From the NCBI GenBank assembly GCA_051656605.1, contig JBOGCF010000049.1, forward strand, positions 62,001-126,000: 64,000 nucleotides of DNA, written 5' to 3'. The notes below the pieces were generated by a model. That model ran no database searches. It was given only the letters and a program-made list of their open reading frames with translations, and had not been told where the DNA came from. Position 1 is the first letter of the stretch; each line of letters starts with the position of its first letter. This document shows, piece after piece, positions 53,328 to 62,308 of this stretch. A program made the position numbers and the translations under genes. This DNA is from UBA12018 sp051656605. GTDB lineage: Bacteria; Bacteroidota; Bacteroidia; Bacteroidales; CAMTPD01.

Positions 53328-56300
53328 TTAGAAACTAGCGTTGATTGTAAATGTGTAATTAGCTGTGTATGGACTATATGAACGCAAACGGAATTCCGCA
53401 GCATTAGTTCCACGTACAGTTTCTGGATTTTCGTTATTTGGTAGAGAATTGTATAGGTAGCCAAGATTACGAGCTGCAAAACCTAACATTAATGAACGTG
53501 CTCCAATTTTACTTGCAATTGTAGATGGCATTCTGTAGCTAAGTGAGATTTCGCGTAGAGCGATATAGCTAAGTTTAGAGTACCAATCGTCATTTACAAC
53601 ACCAAGTCCCCAGTTGTTACGCTTAAAGTGATAAGTAGATGCGTGTGATGGCTCTACATAGCCGGCATCCATTGCTTCTTTAAATGTCATACCTCCAACA
53701 TTTACTTGTTGTTTTTCGTTCCCAGGCATACTTACCATTGTACCTTCAGCAAAAACACCTTCAGGTATAATACCATCATTGTATTGTTGTCCGTTTGTAC
53801 TTGTGTATTTACTAATCCAGCTTACACCACCGTGCTCGGCATCACGTCCGCGTAAAGATGTTTCTGTATATCCGTAAGCTGTACCATAGCGGCTGTTGTA
53901 AGATGCAACATAACCTCCAAAGCGCATGTCTAAAGCTACACGAAGTGAAAGATCTTTCCAAGAAAGGTTTGTGGCAACAGATCCTAAGAAGTCGGGAGTG
54001 ATGCTACCAATAGCTTCAACTTTATCACTTCTTGTTTCATATGCTACGCGTTGAGAGTCGTTCCATGAAAGAATATTCTGACCTTTGTCATTCTTTTTAG
54101 GGTTTGAGTCTGTCATAAGAATTCCATACGATCCTCCAACCATTGCAACAGAACCGATACGGAAGTTACCGTAGCCTGGAGAGCCTTCTAGTTCAATGTA
54201 TTCTGCAACATTAGGGTGTAGTGACAAGATTTTGTTGTCATTCTTTGTGTATGTAAAGTCAAGATCCCAAGTCCAGTCTTTTGTTCGGATTGGTGTTGTG
54301 TTTAATGCAATCTCAACACCTTGGTTTTGAATATTACCAGCATTGATTAGCTGTGTCTTAAGACCTGATATTGAAGGTACGGAGATTGACATGATCTGAT
54401 CTTTAGTATTTTCGCGGTAATAAGTTGCGTCAACACTAATCCGGTTGTTTAAGAATCTCCAGTCAAGACCTATTTCCCATGCATTTTTACGTTCTGGACG
54501 TAATGATGGATCATATGCTTCCCATGGAATATCCAAACTGTAGATCATGCCTGTTGCTTGTTGAATTGATCCGATTGAATATCCTTGGTTGATTCTATAT
54601 GGAGATGTATCGTTGCCTACTTGTGCCCAAGAACCACGAACTTTAGCGAGATTGATCCATTCTGGAAGTTTGAATGTTTCATTAAGTAACCAAGATCCAG
54701 ATACAGAAGGGTAAAAATAGGAGTAATTACCAGTTTTATTTGTGTAAACAAGAGCTGAAGACCAGTCGTTTCTGCCTGTTACATCAAGGAAAAGTTGATT
54801 CTTCCAAGAAACACCTCCTTGGAAAGCAACCGACATCATACGTTTAGTTCCTTGTACTTTTGCCGAAATCTCAGGAGTGTTTTTTGAGTTACCAATAAAA
54901 TATTGTCCAGGAACAATTAAGCCACCACTTGTTTTTGATACTTGATTTTGCTCAATGTTGTTGTAATATTCTCCACGAATAAAACCATTTACAGCCCAGT
55001 CTCCAAATTGTTTATTTGCAGTAAAAGTACCGTGTAGGTTTGTTTGTTCTTTTGTGTAGTTGGAGATTGAGTAATAACCTCCATCGTTGGCATATCCTTG
55101 ACCTAATTCCTTGCTTTCGTTTCTTGTGTAATAATAGTTATAATTACCTTCTGTGATGAATTTTAGCCAATCAGTAAGTGTAACTTCTAGGCTTAAGGTA
55201 GGGCGTACGCTTGTTTCTTTCTGTGTGAAATTATTTTCATACATGCTAAACCAAACACTATTTCCTGGAACATATCCATATTGGTCTCCAAAGTTAGTGC
55301 TCGCAACACCACCGTGTGATCCCATGTATTTGTCACGTAAAAACTTTGAATCATACATTGTACCAAATGTTCCTCCCGCAAAATAGTCTCCTAGATTTTT
55401 TTGAGCGTTTTTAGGGTTGGAGTTTGCGAATGAAATAGCAGCATTGATTTTTACACGATCTGTTATTTCATGTGAACCTTTAGCCATGAATGATAAGCGG
55501 TCGAAGCTATTATTTGGCAATGTTCCGTTTGCGTATTTATACGATAATGATGTGTAAAAAGTAGTTTTATCAGTTCCTCCTTGTACAGAGACATTTGTAT
55601 TTGTGTTAAAACCTAACTTAAAGGCATCTTTGTATCTGTTAGATTGAGGTTGATATGAACGAGTAGATCCATCATAATATTCAATGTCTCTTCCATCGAA
55701 GCGGGGTCCCCAACCGTAGCCTTTGGTTTTACTACTTTTAAGAGATGGTATACCGTTTGAGTTTAAATCAAATTGATTTGTGTCAAAAGCGTCGTAGTTG
55801 CCAAATTGATTTAATGTTCCGTAATCAATATAACCAGCCATTTTTCCTTCTCCATACAAATCTTGTAGGCCAGGTGTTTTAAATACATGGTCTATACCGA
55901 AAGTCTGAGAAAAGTTGATCCCTAGTCCTTGTCCTTTTTTGCCACTTTTTGTAGTGATAACGACAGCGCCATTCAAGCCGCGTGATCCGTATAGAGCAGT
56001 AGCTGCTGCTCCTTTTAATACAGATACAGTTGCAAAGTCGTCCGGGTTAAGATTTTTAAGTTCGTTGCCATAATCGGAAGCATTCTCATTCCAGTCAGCA
56101 TCACCAGAACTACTTGTTGAGTTGTCAAGAATAACACCATCAATAACATAGATTGGTTGGTTGTTTTTGCCTAAAGTAGAGGCTCCGCGGATTTGGATTT
56201 TAGAAGAACCGAACATACCACCATCCGAACCTGAAATTTCAACACCGGCAACTTTTCCTTGTAGGGAAGAAACAGGGTTGATAGAATTGGTATTTAATTC

Positions 56301-56810
56301 ATCACCTTTTAGCTCTGTTACAGCATAGCCCAGTGCTTTTTCTGCACGCTTCATACCAAGAGCGGTAACAACAACTTCGTCAAGAGCTTTTGTGTCTTCT
56401 TTCATTACGATGTTTGCTGCCTTGTTTGCTGTAACTTTGTAGTCTATAGGCGCATATCCAATGTAAGAGAAGTGTAAAACGTCTCCGGGTTTTGCGTTAA
56501 GTGCAAAGTTGCCATCAAAGTCAGTAACAGTACCTGTGGTTGTACCTTTCACTACAATACTTACACCGATAAGTGGTTCACCTGATTGGTCTTTAACTGT
56601 ACCTGTGATTTTGCCTGTTTGTTGTGTGACAGAAATAGCACTGCTTGTGGGTTCAGGTAGGCTTGTTGACTTGAATGATTCGTCAGATGCATATACAGAT
56701 GCAATAGACGAAAGCATTAAAGAAGCAACTACAGCTGTTCTGAATTTCTTAAAATAAGTCTCTCCGTTGGCGTTTTGCTCCTGGAAAGAAAAGAAACGAT
56801 TATTGCTCAT
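53328..56810 (-). CDS. SusC/RagA-family TonB-linked outer membrane protein
   Basis: A 1160-residue TonB-dependent importer. A 25-residue hydrophilic N-terminus precedes the signal segment (AVVASLMLSSIASVYAS), longer than usual. The carboxypeptidase-regulatory-like domain reads GKITGTVKDQSGEPLIGVSI, followed by the TonB-box and plug region (ALDEVVVTALGMKRAEKALG) and the SusC motif GAAATALYGSRGLNGAVVI. The barrel ends in FTINASF. It forms the import channel with the SusD-like protein. No glycoside hydrolase, sulfatase, peptidase or regulator is in the operon, so the substrate cannot be inferred. Confidence 0.94.
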   Translation of the reverse strand: MSNNRFFSFQEQNANGETYFKKFRTAVVASLMLSSIASVYASDESFKSTSLPEPTSSAISVTQQTGKITGTVKDQSGEPLIGVSIVVKGTTTGTVTDFDGNFALNAKPGDVLHFSYIGYAPIDYKVTANKAANIVMKEDTKALDEVVVTALGMKRAEKALGYAVTELKGDELNTNSINPVSSLQGKVAGVEISGSDGGMFGSSKIQIRGASTLGKNNQPIYVIDGVILDNSTSSSGDADWNENASDYGNELKNLNPDDFATVSVLKGAAATALYGSRGLNGAVVITTKSGKKGQGLGINFSQTFGIDHVFKTPGLQDLYGEGKMAGYIDYGTLNQFGNYDAFDTNQFDLNSNGIPSLKSSKTKGYGWGPRFDGRDIEYYDGSTRSYQPQSNRYKDAFKLGFNTNTNVSVQGGTDKTTFYTSLSYKYANGTLPNNSFDRLSFMAKGSHEITDRVKINAAISFANSNPKNAQKNLGDYFAGGTFGTMYDSKFLRDKYMGSHGGVASTNFGDQYGYVPGNSVWFSMYENNFTQKETSVRPTLSLEVTLTDWLKFITEGNYNYYYTRNESKELGQGYANDGGYYSISNYTKEQTNLHGTFTANKQFGDWAVNGFIRGEYYNNIEQNQVSKTSGGLIVPGQYFIGNSKNTPEISAKVQGTKRMMSVAFQGGVSWKNQLFLDVTGRNDWSSALVYTNKTGNYSYFYPSVSGSWLLNETFKLPEWINLAKVRGSWAQVGNDTSPYRINQGYSIGSIQQATGMIYSLDIPWEAYDPSLRPERKNAWEIGLDWRFLNNRISVDATYYRENTKDQIMSISVPSISGLKTQLINAGNIQNQGVEIALNTTPIRTKDWTWDLDFTYTKNDNKILSLHPNVAEYIELEGSPGYGNFRIGSVAMVGGSYGILMTDSNPKKNDKGQNILSWNDSQRVAYETRSDKVEAIGSITPDFLGSVATNLSWKDLSLRVALDMRFGGYVASYNSRYGTAYGYTETSLRGRDAEHGGVSWISKYTSTNGQQYNDGIIPEGVFAEGTMVSMPGNEKQQVNVGGMTFKEAMDAGYVEPSHASTYHFKRNNWGLGVVNDDWYSKLSYIALREISLSYRMPSTIASKIGARSLMLGFAARNLGYLYNSLPNNENPETVRGTNAAEFRLRSYSPYTANYTFTINASF

Positions 56811-56929
56811 GTTCTTTAAATGGTATAATATAAAAATTAAACTATATTATCTTAAATCTCTAATAAGGGTATTTGTTAATAGTGATATTCTTGTCTTGAG
56901 CGTTTGTGCTTATTATCAGATTTATGCCG

Positions 56930-56960
56930 CAAACATATTCATAATCTATCAATATACAAT
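56930..56960 (-). promoter_or_regulatory. Promoter of the SusC-SusD operon
   Basis: On the minus strand an ATTG -33 box (56957-56960), a 19-bp spacer and the perfect -7 box TATGTTTG (56930-56937). The leader is about 110 nt; it holds no recognisable riboswitch. Confidence 0.65.
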
Positions 56961-57180
56961 AGAAATAACGTTAAATATTGCAGTTTAAAATAGTTAATCT
57001 GATTGTAAAATGACTGAAAATGGCGTTTGTTGAATGTTTTGTTAATGTTAAATTAAGCAATAATAAGGTCTAGTGGTGTTAAAGTGTTAGGTGTGGTAAC
57101 CTTTTAATATTGTAGATATATTAATATGTTTCTTGTAAAATGAACGATGTTGATAGAATTTGATTGTGTAATGAAAGACA
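56961..57180. other. Intergenic stretch upstream of the SusC promoter
   Basis: Very AT-rich non-coding bases. No gene, repeat or RNA was recognised before the terminator of the OmpA-type gene. Confidence 0.6.
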
Positions 57181-57216
57181 AAAAGCTCAAATCAGGTATT
57201 TCTGACTTGAGCTTTT
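57181..57216 (-). terminator. Terminator after the OmpA-type lipoprotein gene
   Basis: AAAAGCTCAAATCAG pairs with CTGACTTGAGCTTTT (one mismatch); the minus-strand end runs into T residues. Confidence 0.8.
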
Positions 57217-57239
57217 AATGTGTATGATATTGACAGTTG

Positions 57240-58076
57240 TTATTCTTGTAAGATTTGTAGGAGCTTGTCTAGTTTTGGTGCGATAATGATTTCTGTCCTA
57301 CGGTTTTTGCTTCTTCCCTCATTCGTTTCATTGTCATCGACAGGCATAAACTCCCCTCTTCCCGATGGTACAACTTTTAAAGGGTTTACTCCATATTCTT
57401 GGGTTAATATTCGCACTACAGAAGTGGCTCTAATTACACTTAGATCCCAATTATCTTTGAACTGTGCTGTATTAATCGGCTTTGAATCCGTATGTCCTTC
57501 AATATATACGTCAATATCATTTTGAGAATTTAAAACCTCAGCAAGCTTTTCCAGAGCCTCTTTGCCTCTTTTGTCTAATTTGGCACTGCCCGATTGAAAT
57601 AAAAGCTTATCAGACATTGCGACATAGACTTTTCCGTCTTTTTGCGTAACGGTGAGTTCTTCACTGCCGAAGCCAAGGAGAGCATCTTGTACACTATTTA
57701 GAATTTGAGCAACACGTTCATTTTGTGCATTGATTATACCTTGTAGTTCGTTGATCAAACGCTCCCTTTCGTCAAGTTCAAGACGCTTTTGGCGAAGCGA
57801 TGCATCTAAGCTTTCTTGTTGGCTAAGATTCGAATTCATTAGTTCTTGATAGTGTCTAATGCTTCTGCCTAGTTGCGCGGTGTCTTTTACAAGTTGGGAA
57901 ACTCGGTTCTTTAGCATCTTATTATCGCTGCGAGCACTGCTTAATTCTTGTTGAAGGTTTTCAATATTTCGCATTGCTTCCCCGCGTAGTGCCTCTGATA
58001 ATTGATATTGCTTTTTGCTTACACAAGAGCTCAAAGCTAGAGCTGGGATTAGTGATAAAAAAAATACTCTTTTCAT
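57240..58076 (-). CDS. OmpA-family peptidoglycan-binding lipoprotein
   Basis: A 278-residue lipoprotein; the lipobox ALSSCVSKK gives Cys18. A coiled-coil segment (about 30-125) of heptads rich in Leu, Gln and Arg comes next. The C-terminal OmpA/MotB domain (about 150-268) has LLFQSGSAKLDKRGKEALEK, the glycan-binding IEGHTDSKPI and NRRTEIIIAP. It probably tethers the outer membrane to peptidoglycan. A perfect -7 box (58099-58106) lies upstream. Confidence 0.9.
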   Translation of the reverse strand: MKRVFFLSLIPALALSSCVSKKQYQLSEALRGEAMRNIENLQQELSSARSDNKMLKNRVSQLVKDTAQLGRSIRHYQELMNSNLSQQESLDASLRQKRLELDERERLINELQGIINAQNERVAQILNSVQDALLGFGSEELTVTQKDGKVYVAMSDKLLFQSGSAKLDKRGKEALEKLAEVLNSQNDIDVYIEGHTDSKPINTAQFKDNWDLSVIRATSVVRILTQEYGVNPLKVVPSGRGEFMPVDDNETNEGRSKNRRTEIIIAPKLDKLLQILQE

Positions 58077-58098
58077 GATTCAGACTTTTTGTTTGATG

Positions 58099-58106
58099 CA
58101 AATATA
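58099..58106 (-). promoter_or_regulatory. -7 promoter box of the OmpA-type gene
   Basis: On the minus strand TATATTTG matches TAnnTTTG, 23 bp before the ATG. No clear -33 box. Confidence 0.5.
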
Positions 58107-58190
58107 CAAGAAGAAAAAGATCTCTTGTTTTTATTCAGATCATAAAAGTGAAACAGAAAAGAGTATTTACTCAATAATATAATGCTATTC

Positions 58191-59486
58191 TTATTTATTT
58201 TCTACTGCAGCTTTTTTCTTTTTCATCAGTGCAAAATATAAAATAGCCATATTGATTAGCGCAAGAATGACGAACACTTCAAAGCCCCAAGCGTATCCCA
58301 TTTTGCCATATTTCCCTGCAATGTATCCCATAATAGGAGGGATAACAAATCCTCCAAATGCACCAATACCGCCAATCCAACCGGAAGCTCCACCTACGGC
58401 CTTTGGTATATAATAAGGTACTAGTTGGAATACAGCGGTATCATTCACACCCATTGCAACGGCAATGAGCATTGTAAAGATCAACGACATGGCAAAGTTG
58501 CTCGATAGTCCCATTCCAAAAGCTGAAACAAGTAATAAAAGCATGGCAAACATACAGAGCTTTCCTCCGCCTATTTTATCAGAAAGCGGACCTGCAAGAA
58601 CTCTAATTACAGCAGATAATATAGAGAAAGTAGCAGTAAAGAGTCCGGCATGTATTGGTTTTAGGCCATAAAATTGTTCCCAGAAACTAGGATACCATTC
58701 AGTTAGTGCTAAGAATCCACCGAAACTCGCAAAATATAAAGCGGTAAGAACCCAAGTGGCAGGGATTTTAGCAGAATCAATAAGACTTTGCTTTATACTA
58801 CCTTTAGGGAAAAGTTCTTCTCCGCTCTGCTTAGCGGCAGTAATACTGTCGGCATCTGACATGCCACTTTTCTTATATTGGAAATAAGGAGCGTTTTTCC
58901 CCATCCAGATATAAAGAACCGTTCCAATAAGAAGGAATACAGACCAAGCGGTATATGAAGATACAAACCCAAAGTGGGTAATGTAGATCGGAATGAGCAT
59001 GGCGAATAAACCCGGAGCAATTGTACCTACTCCTCCATACATTCCTAATGCCATTCCTTGCTTTTTTTGAGGATACCAATAAGAAGTTTGGCCAATACCA
59101 ACTGAGAATGTCGCAACACCACAACCACTTAATAATCCGAATAGTAGAACTAAAGGGTAAAATCCTTGCATATCAGAAGGGTAGTGGGTGTTGAGCAGCC
59201 AGGTAAGCCCTAGTATACCGATCAAAGAGAGAATCATTAATATAACAAAAGGCTTTTTACCTCCGGAGGTATCTACCCAAGCACCAAAAGGAATACGTAA
59301 TAAAGAACCCGACAAAGACGGTATCGCAACTAAGATACCCATCATTGCCGGATCAAGATCCATTGATTCTTTGAATCGGGCAGCCGAAGGACCAAACAAA
59401 GACACGGCAGCCATACCGAAAAAGAATCCCAGTGTTGCGCCCCATAATCCTCTCGAAGGAGAGCCGCTAATTTTAAAATTACTCAT
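58191..59486 (-). CDS. MFS transporter, NNP (NarK/nitrate-nitrite porter)-like
   Basis: A 431-residue, 12-helix membrane protein. The NNP-like signatures are LVAIPSLSGSLLRIPFGAWVDTSGGK split around helix 2-3, and GMYGGVGTIAPGLFAMLIPI in helix 5. The second half has RVLAGPLSDKIGGGKL. NNP members carry nitrate or nitrite, but no nitrate reductase is present and the group also includes other anion carriers, so the substrate is unsure. Divergent from the ROK kinase gene. Confidence 0.85.
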   Translation of the reverse strand: MSNFKISGSPSRGLWGATLGFFFGMAAVSLFGPSAARFKESMDLDPAMMGILVAIPSLSGSLLRIPFGAWVDTSGGKKPFVILMILSLIGILGLTWLLNTHYPSDMQGFYPLVLLFGLLSGCGVATFSVGIGQTSYWYPQKKQGMALGMYGGVGTIAPGLFAMLIPIYITHFGFVSSYTAWSVFLLIGTVLYIWMGKNAPYFQYKKSGMSDADSITAAKQSGEELFPKGSIKQSLIDSAKIPATWVLTALYFASFGGFLALTEWYPSFWEQFYGLKPIHAGLFTATFSILSAVIRVLAGPLSDKIGGGKLCMFAMLLLLVSAFGMGLSSNFAMSLIFTMLIAVAMGVNDTAVFQLVPYYIPKAVGGASGWIGGIGAFGGFVIPPIMGYIAGKYGKMGYAWGFEVFVILALINMAILYFALMKKKKAAVENK

Positions 59487-59685
59487 AATAGTAGTTTATG
59501 TGTTTGTTATTATGTGCATTGTTTATAAGTGATCATTGTTAGTGTTTATCATAAATTCTAAACGAAATTTATTTTCTTACAAACAAATTACCTTGATATT
59601 AGGTTCAGTCCTTGCTTTTGTTTATCTTGGCATCTGTTTTAAACAAATACTAATATTCTAAATAATTGATTAGAAAATTACTGTT

Positions 59686-60633
59686 ATGAAGTATGCAATT
59701 GGAATAGATGTAGGTGGGACCTATATAAAATATGCATTAGTTTGTAAAGAGACTTCCGAGTTTTTATTTCACGGCAAACTTCCTTCATTCGCCGACAAAA
59801 CAGCACAAGATGTTATGACGCAGATTTTGGAAGCATGTAGTGAATGCCAAAAATATGCAGAGGAGCATCAATTAAAGATAAGCGGTATTGGTATTGGAAC
59901 ACCGGGACTTGTAGATGAAGCTGCAGGTATAGTGCTTGGAGGCGCCGACAATATTAAAGGCTGGATTGATATTCACTTGAAAGAATATATAGAAGAGCAT
60001 ACAAATTTCCCTGTTGTTGTAGGTAATGATGCTACATTAATGGCAAAAGGAGAGGTTGTATATGGTGCAGCTAAAGGATTAACCGATGTTGTTTTTATTA
60101 CGGTAGGAACTGGTATCGGTGGAGCTTTATTGATCAACGGAGCCATGTATGGCGGATACCGAAACAGAGGTACAGAATTAGGTCATATTCCATTAATGCT
60201 CGGAGGTAAACCTTGTACTTGCGGAGCAGAAGGATGCCTAGAGGTTTATGCTTCTACGTCTGCATTGATTGATATCTATAAAGATAACTTAGATAAATAC
60301 TCTGTAACGATCGATGGCGAAATCACCGGAGAGCATATCGTAAACCAATATCTAGAAGGAGACGATATTGCAAAAGAAACGATGCACGAGCACTGGTATT
60401 ATCTAGGTAGAGGTATTGCTGCATTTGTAAATATCTTTAGTCCACAAGCAGTGGTTGTAGGAGGAGGGATTGCCGAATCCGGAGATTTTTACATCAAGGA
60501 ACTTAGCGACTATGTAAATGACTTTGCAATGCCTGATTGTAGAGAGAATACAAAAATAGTAAGAGCAGCTTTAGGAAATAAAGCAGCATGCTTAGGAGCA
60601 GTAGCTACATTGTTTGAATATTTGGAACAATAA
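59686..60633 (+). CDS. ROK-family glucokinase
   Basis: A 315-residue sugar kinase. The ATP-binding motif IDVGGTYIKYAL is at 5-16, VVVGNDATLMAKGEVVYGA contains the catalytic Asp near residue 112, and the ROK zinc site appears as GHIPL followed by CTCGAEGCLE near residues 177-186. It phosphorylates glucose or a related hexose for glycolysis. Start chosen from MKYAIGIDVGG, the usual N-terminus. A nested hairpin separates it from tilS. Confidence 0.92.
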   Translation: MKYAIGIDVGGTYIKYALVCKETSEFLFHGKLPSFADKTAQDVMTQILEACSECQKYAEEHQLKISGIGIGTPGLVDEAAGIVLGGADNIKGWIDIHLKEYIEEHTNFPVVVGNDATLMAKGEVVYGAAKGLTDVVFITVGTGIGGALLINGAMYGGYRNRGTELGHIPLMLGGKPCTCGAEGCLEVYASTSALIDIYKDNLDKYSVTIDGEITGEHIVNQYLEGDDIAKETMHEHWYYLGRGIAAFVNIFSPQAVVVGGGIAESGDFYIKELSDYVNDFAMPDCRENTKIVRAALGNKAACLGAVATLFEYLEQ

Positions 60634-60645
60634 TATAATTCAGTT

Positions 60646-60717
60646 TTCGGACATGTTATTAAATAGATGGAATACTTCCTTAAGCCATCTGGATTATTAA
60701 AGAATAGCATGTCCGAA
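60646..60717 (+). other. Nested stem-loop between ROK kinase and tilS
   Basis: Outer stem TTCGGACATG (60646-60655) pairs with CATGTCCGAA (60708-60717); inner stem AGATGG (60665-60670) pairs with CCATCT (60685-60690). TTT follows. It may be a terminator or an RNA-processing structure. Confidence 0.5.
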
Positions 60718-60772
60718 TTTCCTCTGTTCTTTCTCAGAACAACGAACTTCCCCACAAAAGAATAGTAAGCAT

Positions 60773-62122
60773 ATGAAAGTAAGCAAAGGTCTTACATCCC
60801 AATTAGAATATAAAGTTGCTTGTTTTATTGAAGAGAATAATCTGATAAATAAAGAAACGTCTGTAATTATAGGTGTAAGTGGTGGTGCCGACTCTGTTGC
60901 TTTAGTAAACGCATTGCATAACCTCGGCTACAAGTGTATTTTAGCACATTGTAATTTCCATTTGAGAGGCTCAGAATCGATTCGTGACGAACATTTTGTA
61001 GAAAGTCTTGCTTCTAAATATAACTTAAAACTTGAAAAGATTGATTTTGCTACTGAACAATATGCCACAGATAATAGTTTGTCAATCGAAATGGCTGCTC
61101 GCGAATTGCGATATCAATGGTTTGAACAACTCCGTAATAAATATACTGCACAAGCAATTGTCGTTGCACATCACAAAGATGATAATGCCGAAACAGTATT
61201 ATTAAACCTAATTCGGGGAACTGGAATTCGTGGATTATCCGGAATTAAGCCTGTCAACGGTACTGTAGTACGTCCTTTTCTATGTGTCTCTCGTTCAGAA
61301 ATCTTGGATTACTTAGATCACTCAAATCTTGATTATGTAACAGATAGTACAAATCTTGAAGATGAATACACGCGTAACTTTATACGATTAAATGTAATTC
61401 CGTTATTGAGTAAAATAAATCCTTCTGTACTCGACTCCATAAACAAAACGTCTCTTTATCTCAATCAGGCCGAGAAAGTTTATACCAATGCTATTCAAGA
61501 GCAAAAGCAACAGCTTTTTATCGATAATAAGGTCAATATTGCGTCACTGCTTGAGCTTCCATCGCCAAAAGCCTTCTTGTTTGAATTACTCTCCGATTAC
61601 GGATTCAACGAAAATCAAGTAACAGATATTTATCAATCGTTGAATGCGATATCCGGAAAATTCTTTTTATCAAAAACGCACAGAGTAATTAAAGACCGAG
61701 AAACATTAATAATAACACCATTACCCGATGAAGAGAACAAACAGTATTATATAAATGAAGTACCATCCCAAACGACGACTCCTATTCGATTGTCTTTAGA
61801 GGTGATTTCAAATACTTCTGGTTTCGACTTTGAAAGAGACAAATCGGTTGCTTATTTTGACTTTGATAAGATCACCTTTCCACTTCAATTGAGACGTTGG
61901 AATCAAGGCGATCGTTTTTATCCTTTTGGTATGAAAGGAGCCAAGAAAATTAGTGATTATTTCAATGATCGCAAGTTTTCTCTAAAACAGAAAGAAGCAA
62001 CATGGTTGCTTTGTAGTGCCGGTGATATCGTTTGGATTATTGGCGAACGCTCTGATAATAGAGTAAGAGTGACCGATAGTACAAAAAAGATTTTAAAAGT
62101 GAAGTTTTTTTTGACTAATTAG
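60773..62122 (+). CDS. tilS: tRNA(Ile)-lysidine synthase
   Basis: A 449-residue PP-loop ATPase that converts C34 of tRNA-Ile(CAU) to lysidine. The PP-loop GVSGGADSVALVNAL lies at 34-48, with HCNFHLRGSESIRDE and VVAHHKDDNAETVLLNL completing the active site. A helical TilS domain follows, and the C-terminal TilS_C domain is seen in RRWNQGDRFYPFGMKGAKK. Full length for the family; essential in most bacteria. Confidence 0.95.
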   Translation: MKVSKGLTSQLEYKVACFIEENNLINKETSVIIGVSGGADSVALVNALHNLGYKCILAHCNFHLRGSESIRDEHFVESLASKYNLKLEKIDFATEQYATDNSLSIEMAARELRYQWFEQLRNKYTAQAIVVAHHKDDNAETVLLNLIRGTGIRGLSGIKPVNGTVVRPFLCVSRSEILDYLDHSNLDYVTDSTNLEDEYTRNFIRLNVIPLLSKINPSVLDSINKTSLYLNQAEKVYTNAIQEQKQQLFIDNKVNIASLLELPSPKAFLFELLSDYGFNENQVTDIYQSLNAISGKFFLSKTHRVIKDRETLIITPLPDEENKQYYINEVPSQTTTPIRLSLEVISNTSGFDFERDKSVAYFDFDKITFPLQLRRWNQGDRFYPFGMKGAKKISDYFNDRKFSLKQKEATWLLCSAGDIVWIIGERSDNRVRVTDSTKKILKVKFFLTN

Positions 62123-62153
62123 TTGGTAGGAAGCGGATAGTTTCTTATGTTTG
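62122..62153 (+). promoter_or_regulatory. Promoter of rho
   Basis: A GTTG -33 box (62122-62125), a 20-bp spacer and the perfect -7 box TATGTTTG (62146-62153). The leader is about 150 nt. Confidence 0.6.
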
Positions 62154-62248
62154 CGCAGATAAATTATTTCTCCGCAGATGGTTCGGCAATTCTCGCCGAA
62201 ATTATATCCGGTTTTTATTTAGATTATATAAATTCAGAAGAACATTAT

Positions 62249-62285
62249 ACATACGCCTTTCCTTTAGAAAGGAAGTGCTGTATGT
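62249..62285 (+). other. Hairpin in the rho leader
   Basis: ACATAC (62249-62254) pairs with GTATGT (62280-62285), enclosing a second stem of TTTCCTT/AAAGGAA type. It lies 24 bp before the rho ATG; a further small stem TTCGGC/GCCGAA lies near 62180-62200. Rho leaders are known sites of autoregulation in other bacteria. Confidence 0.45.
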
Positions 62286-62308
62286 GTTATTATATTTCAG
62301 CACAAAAC

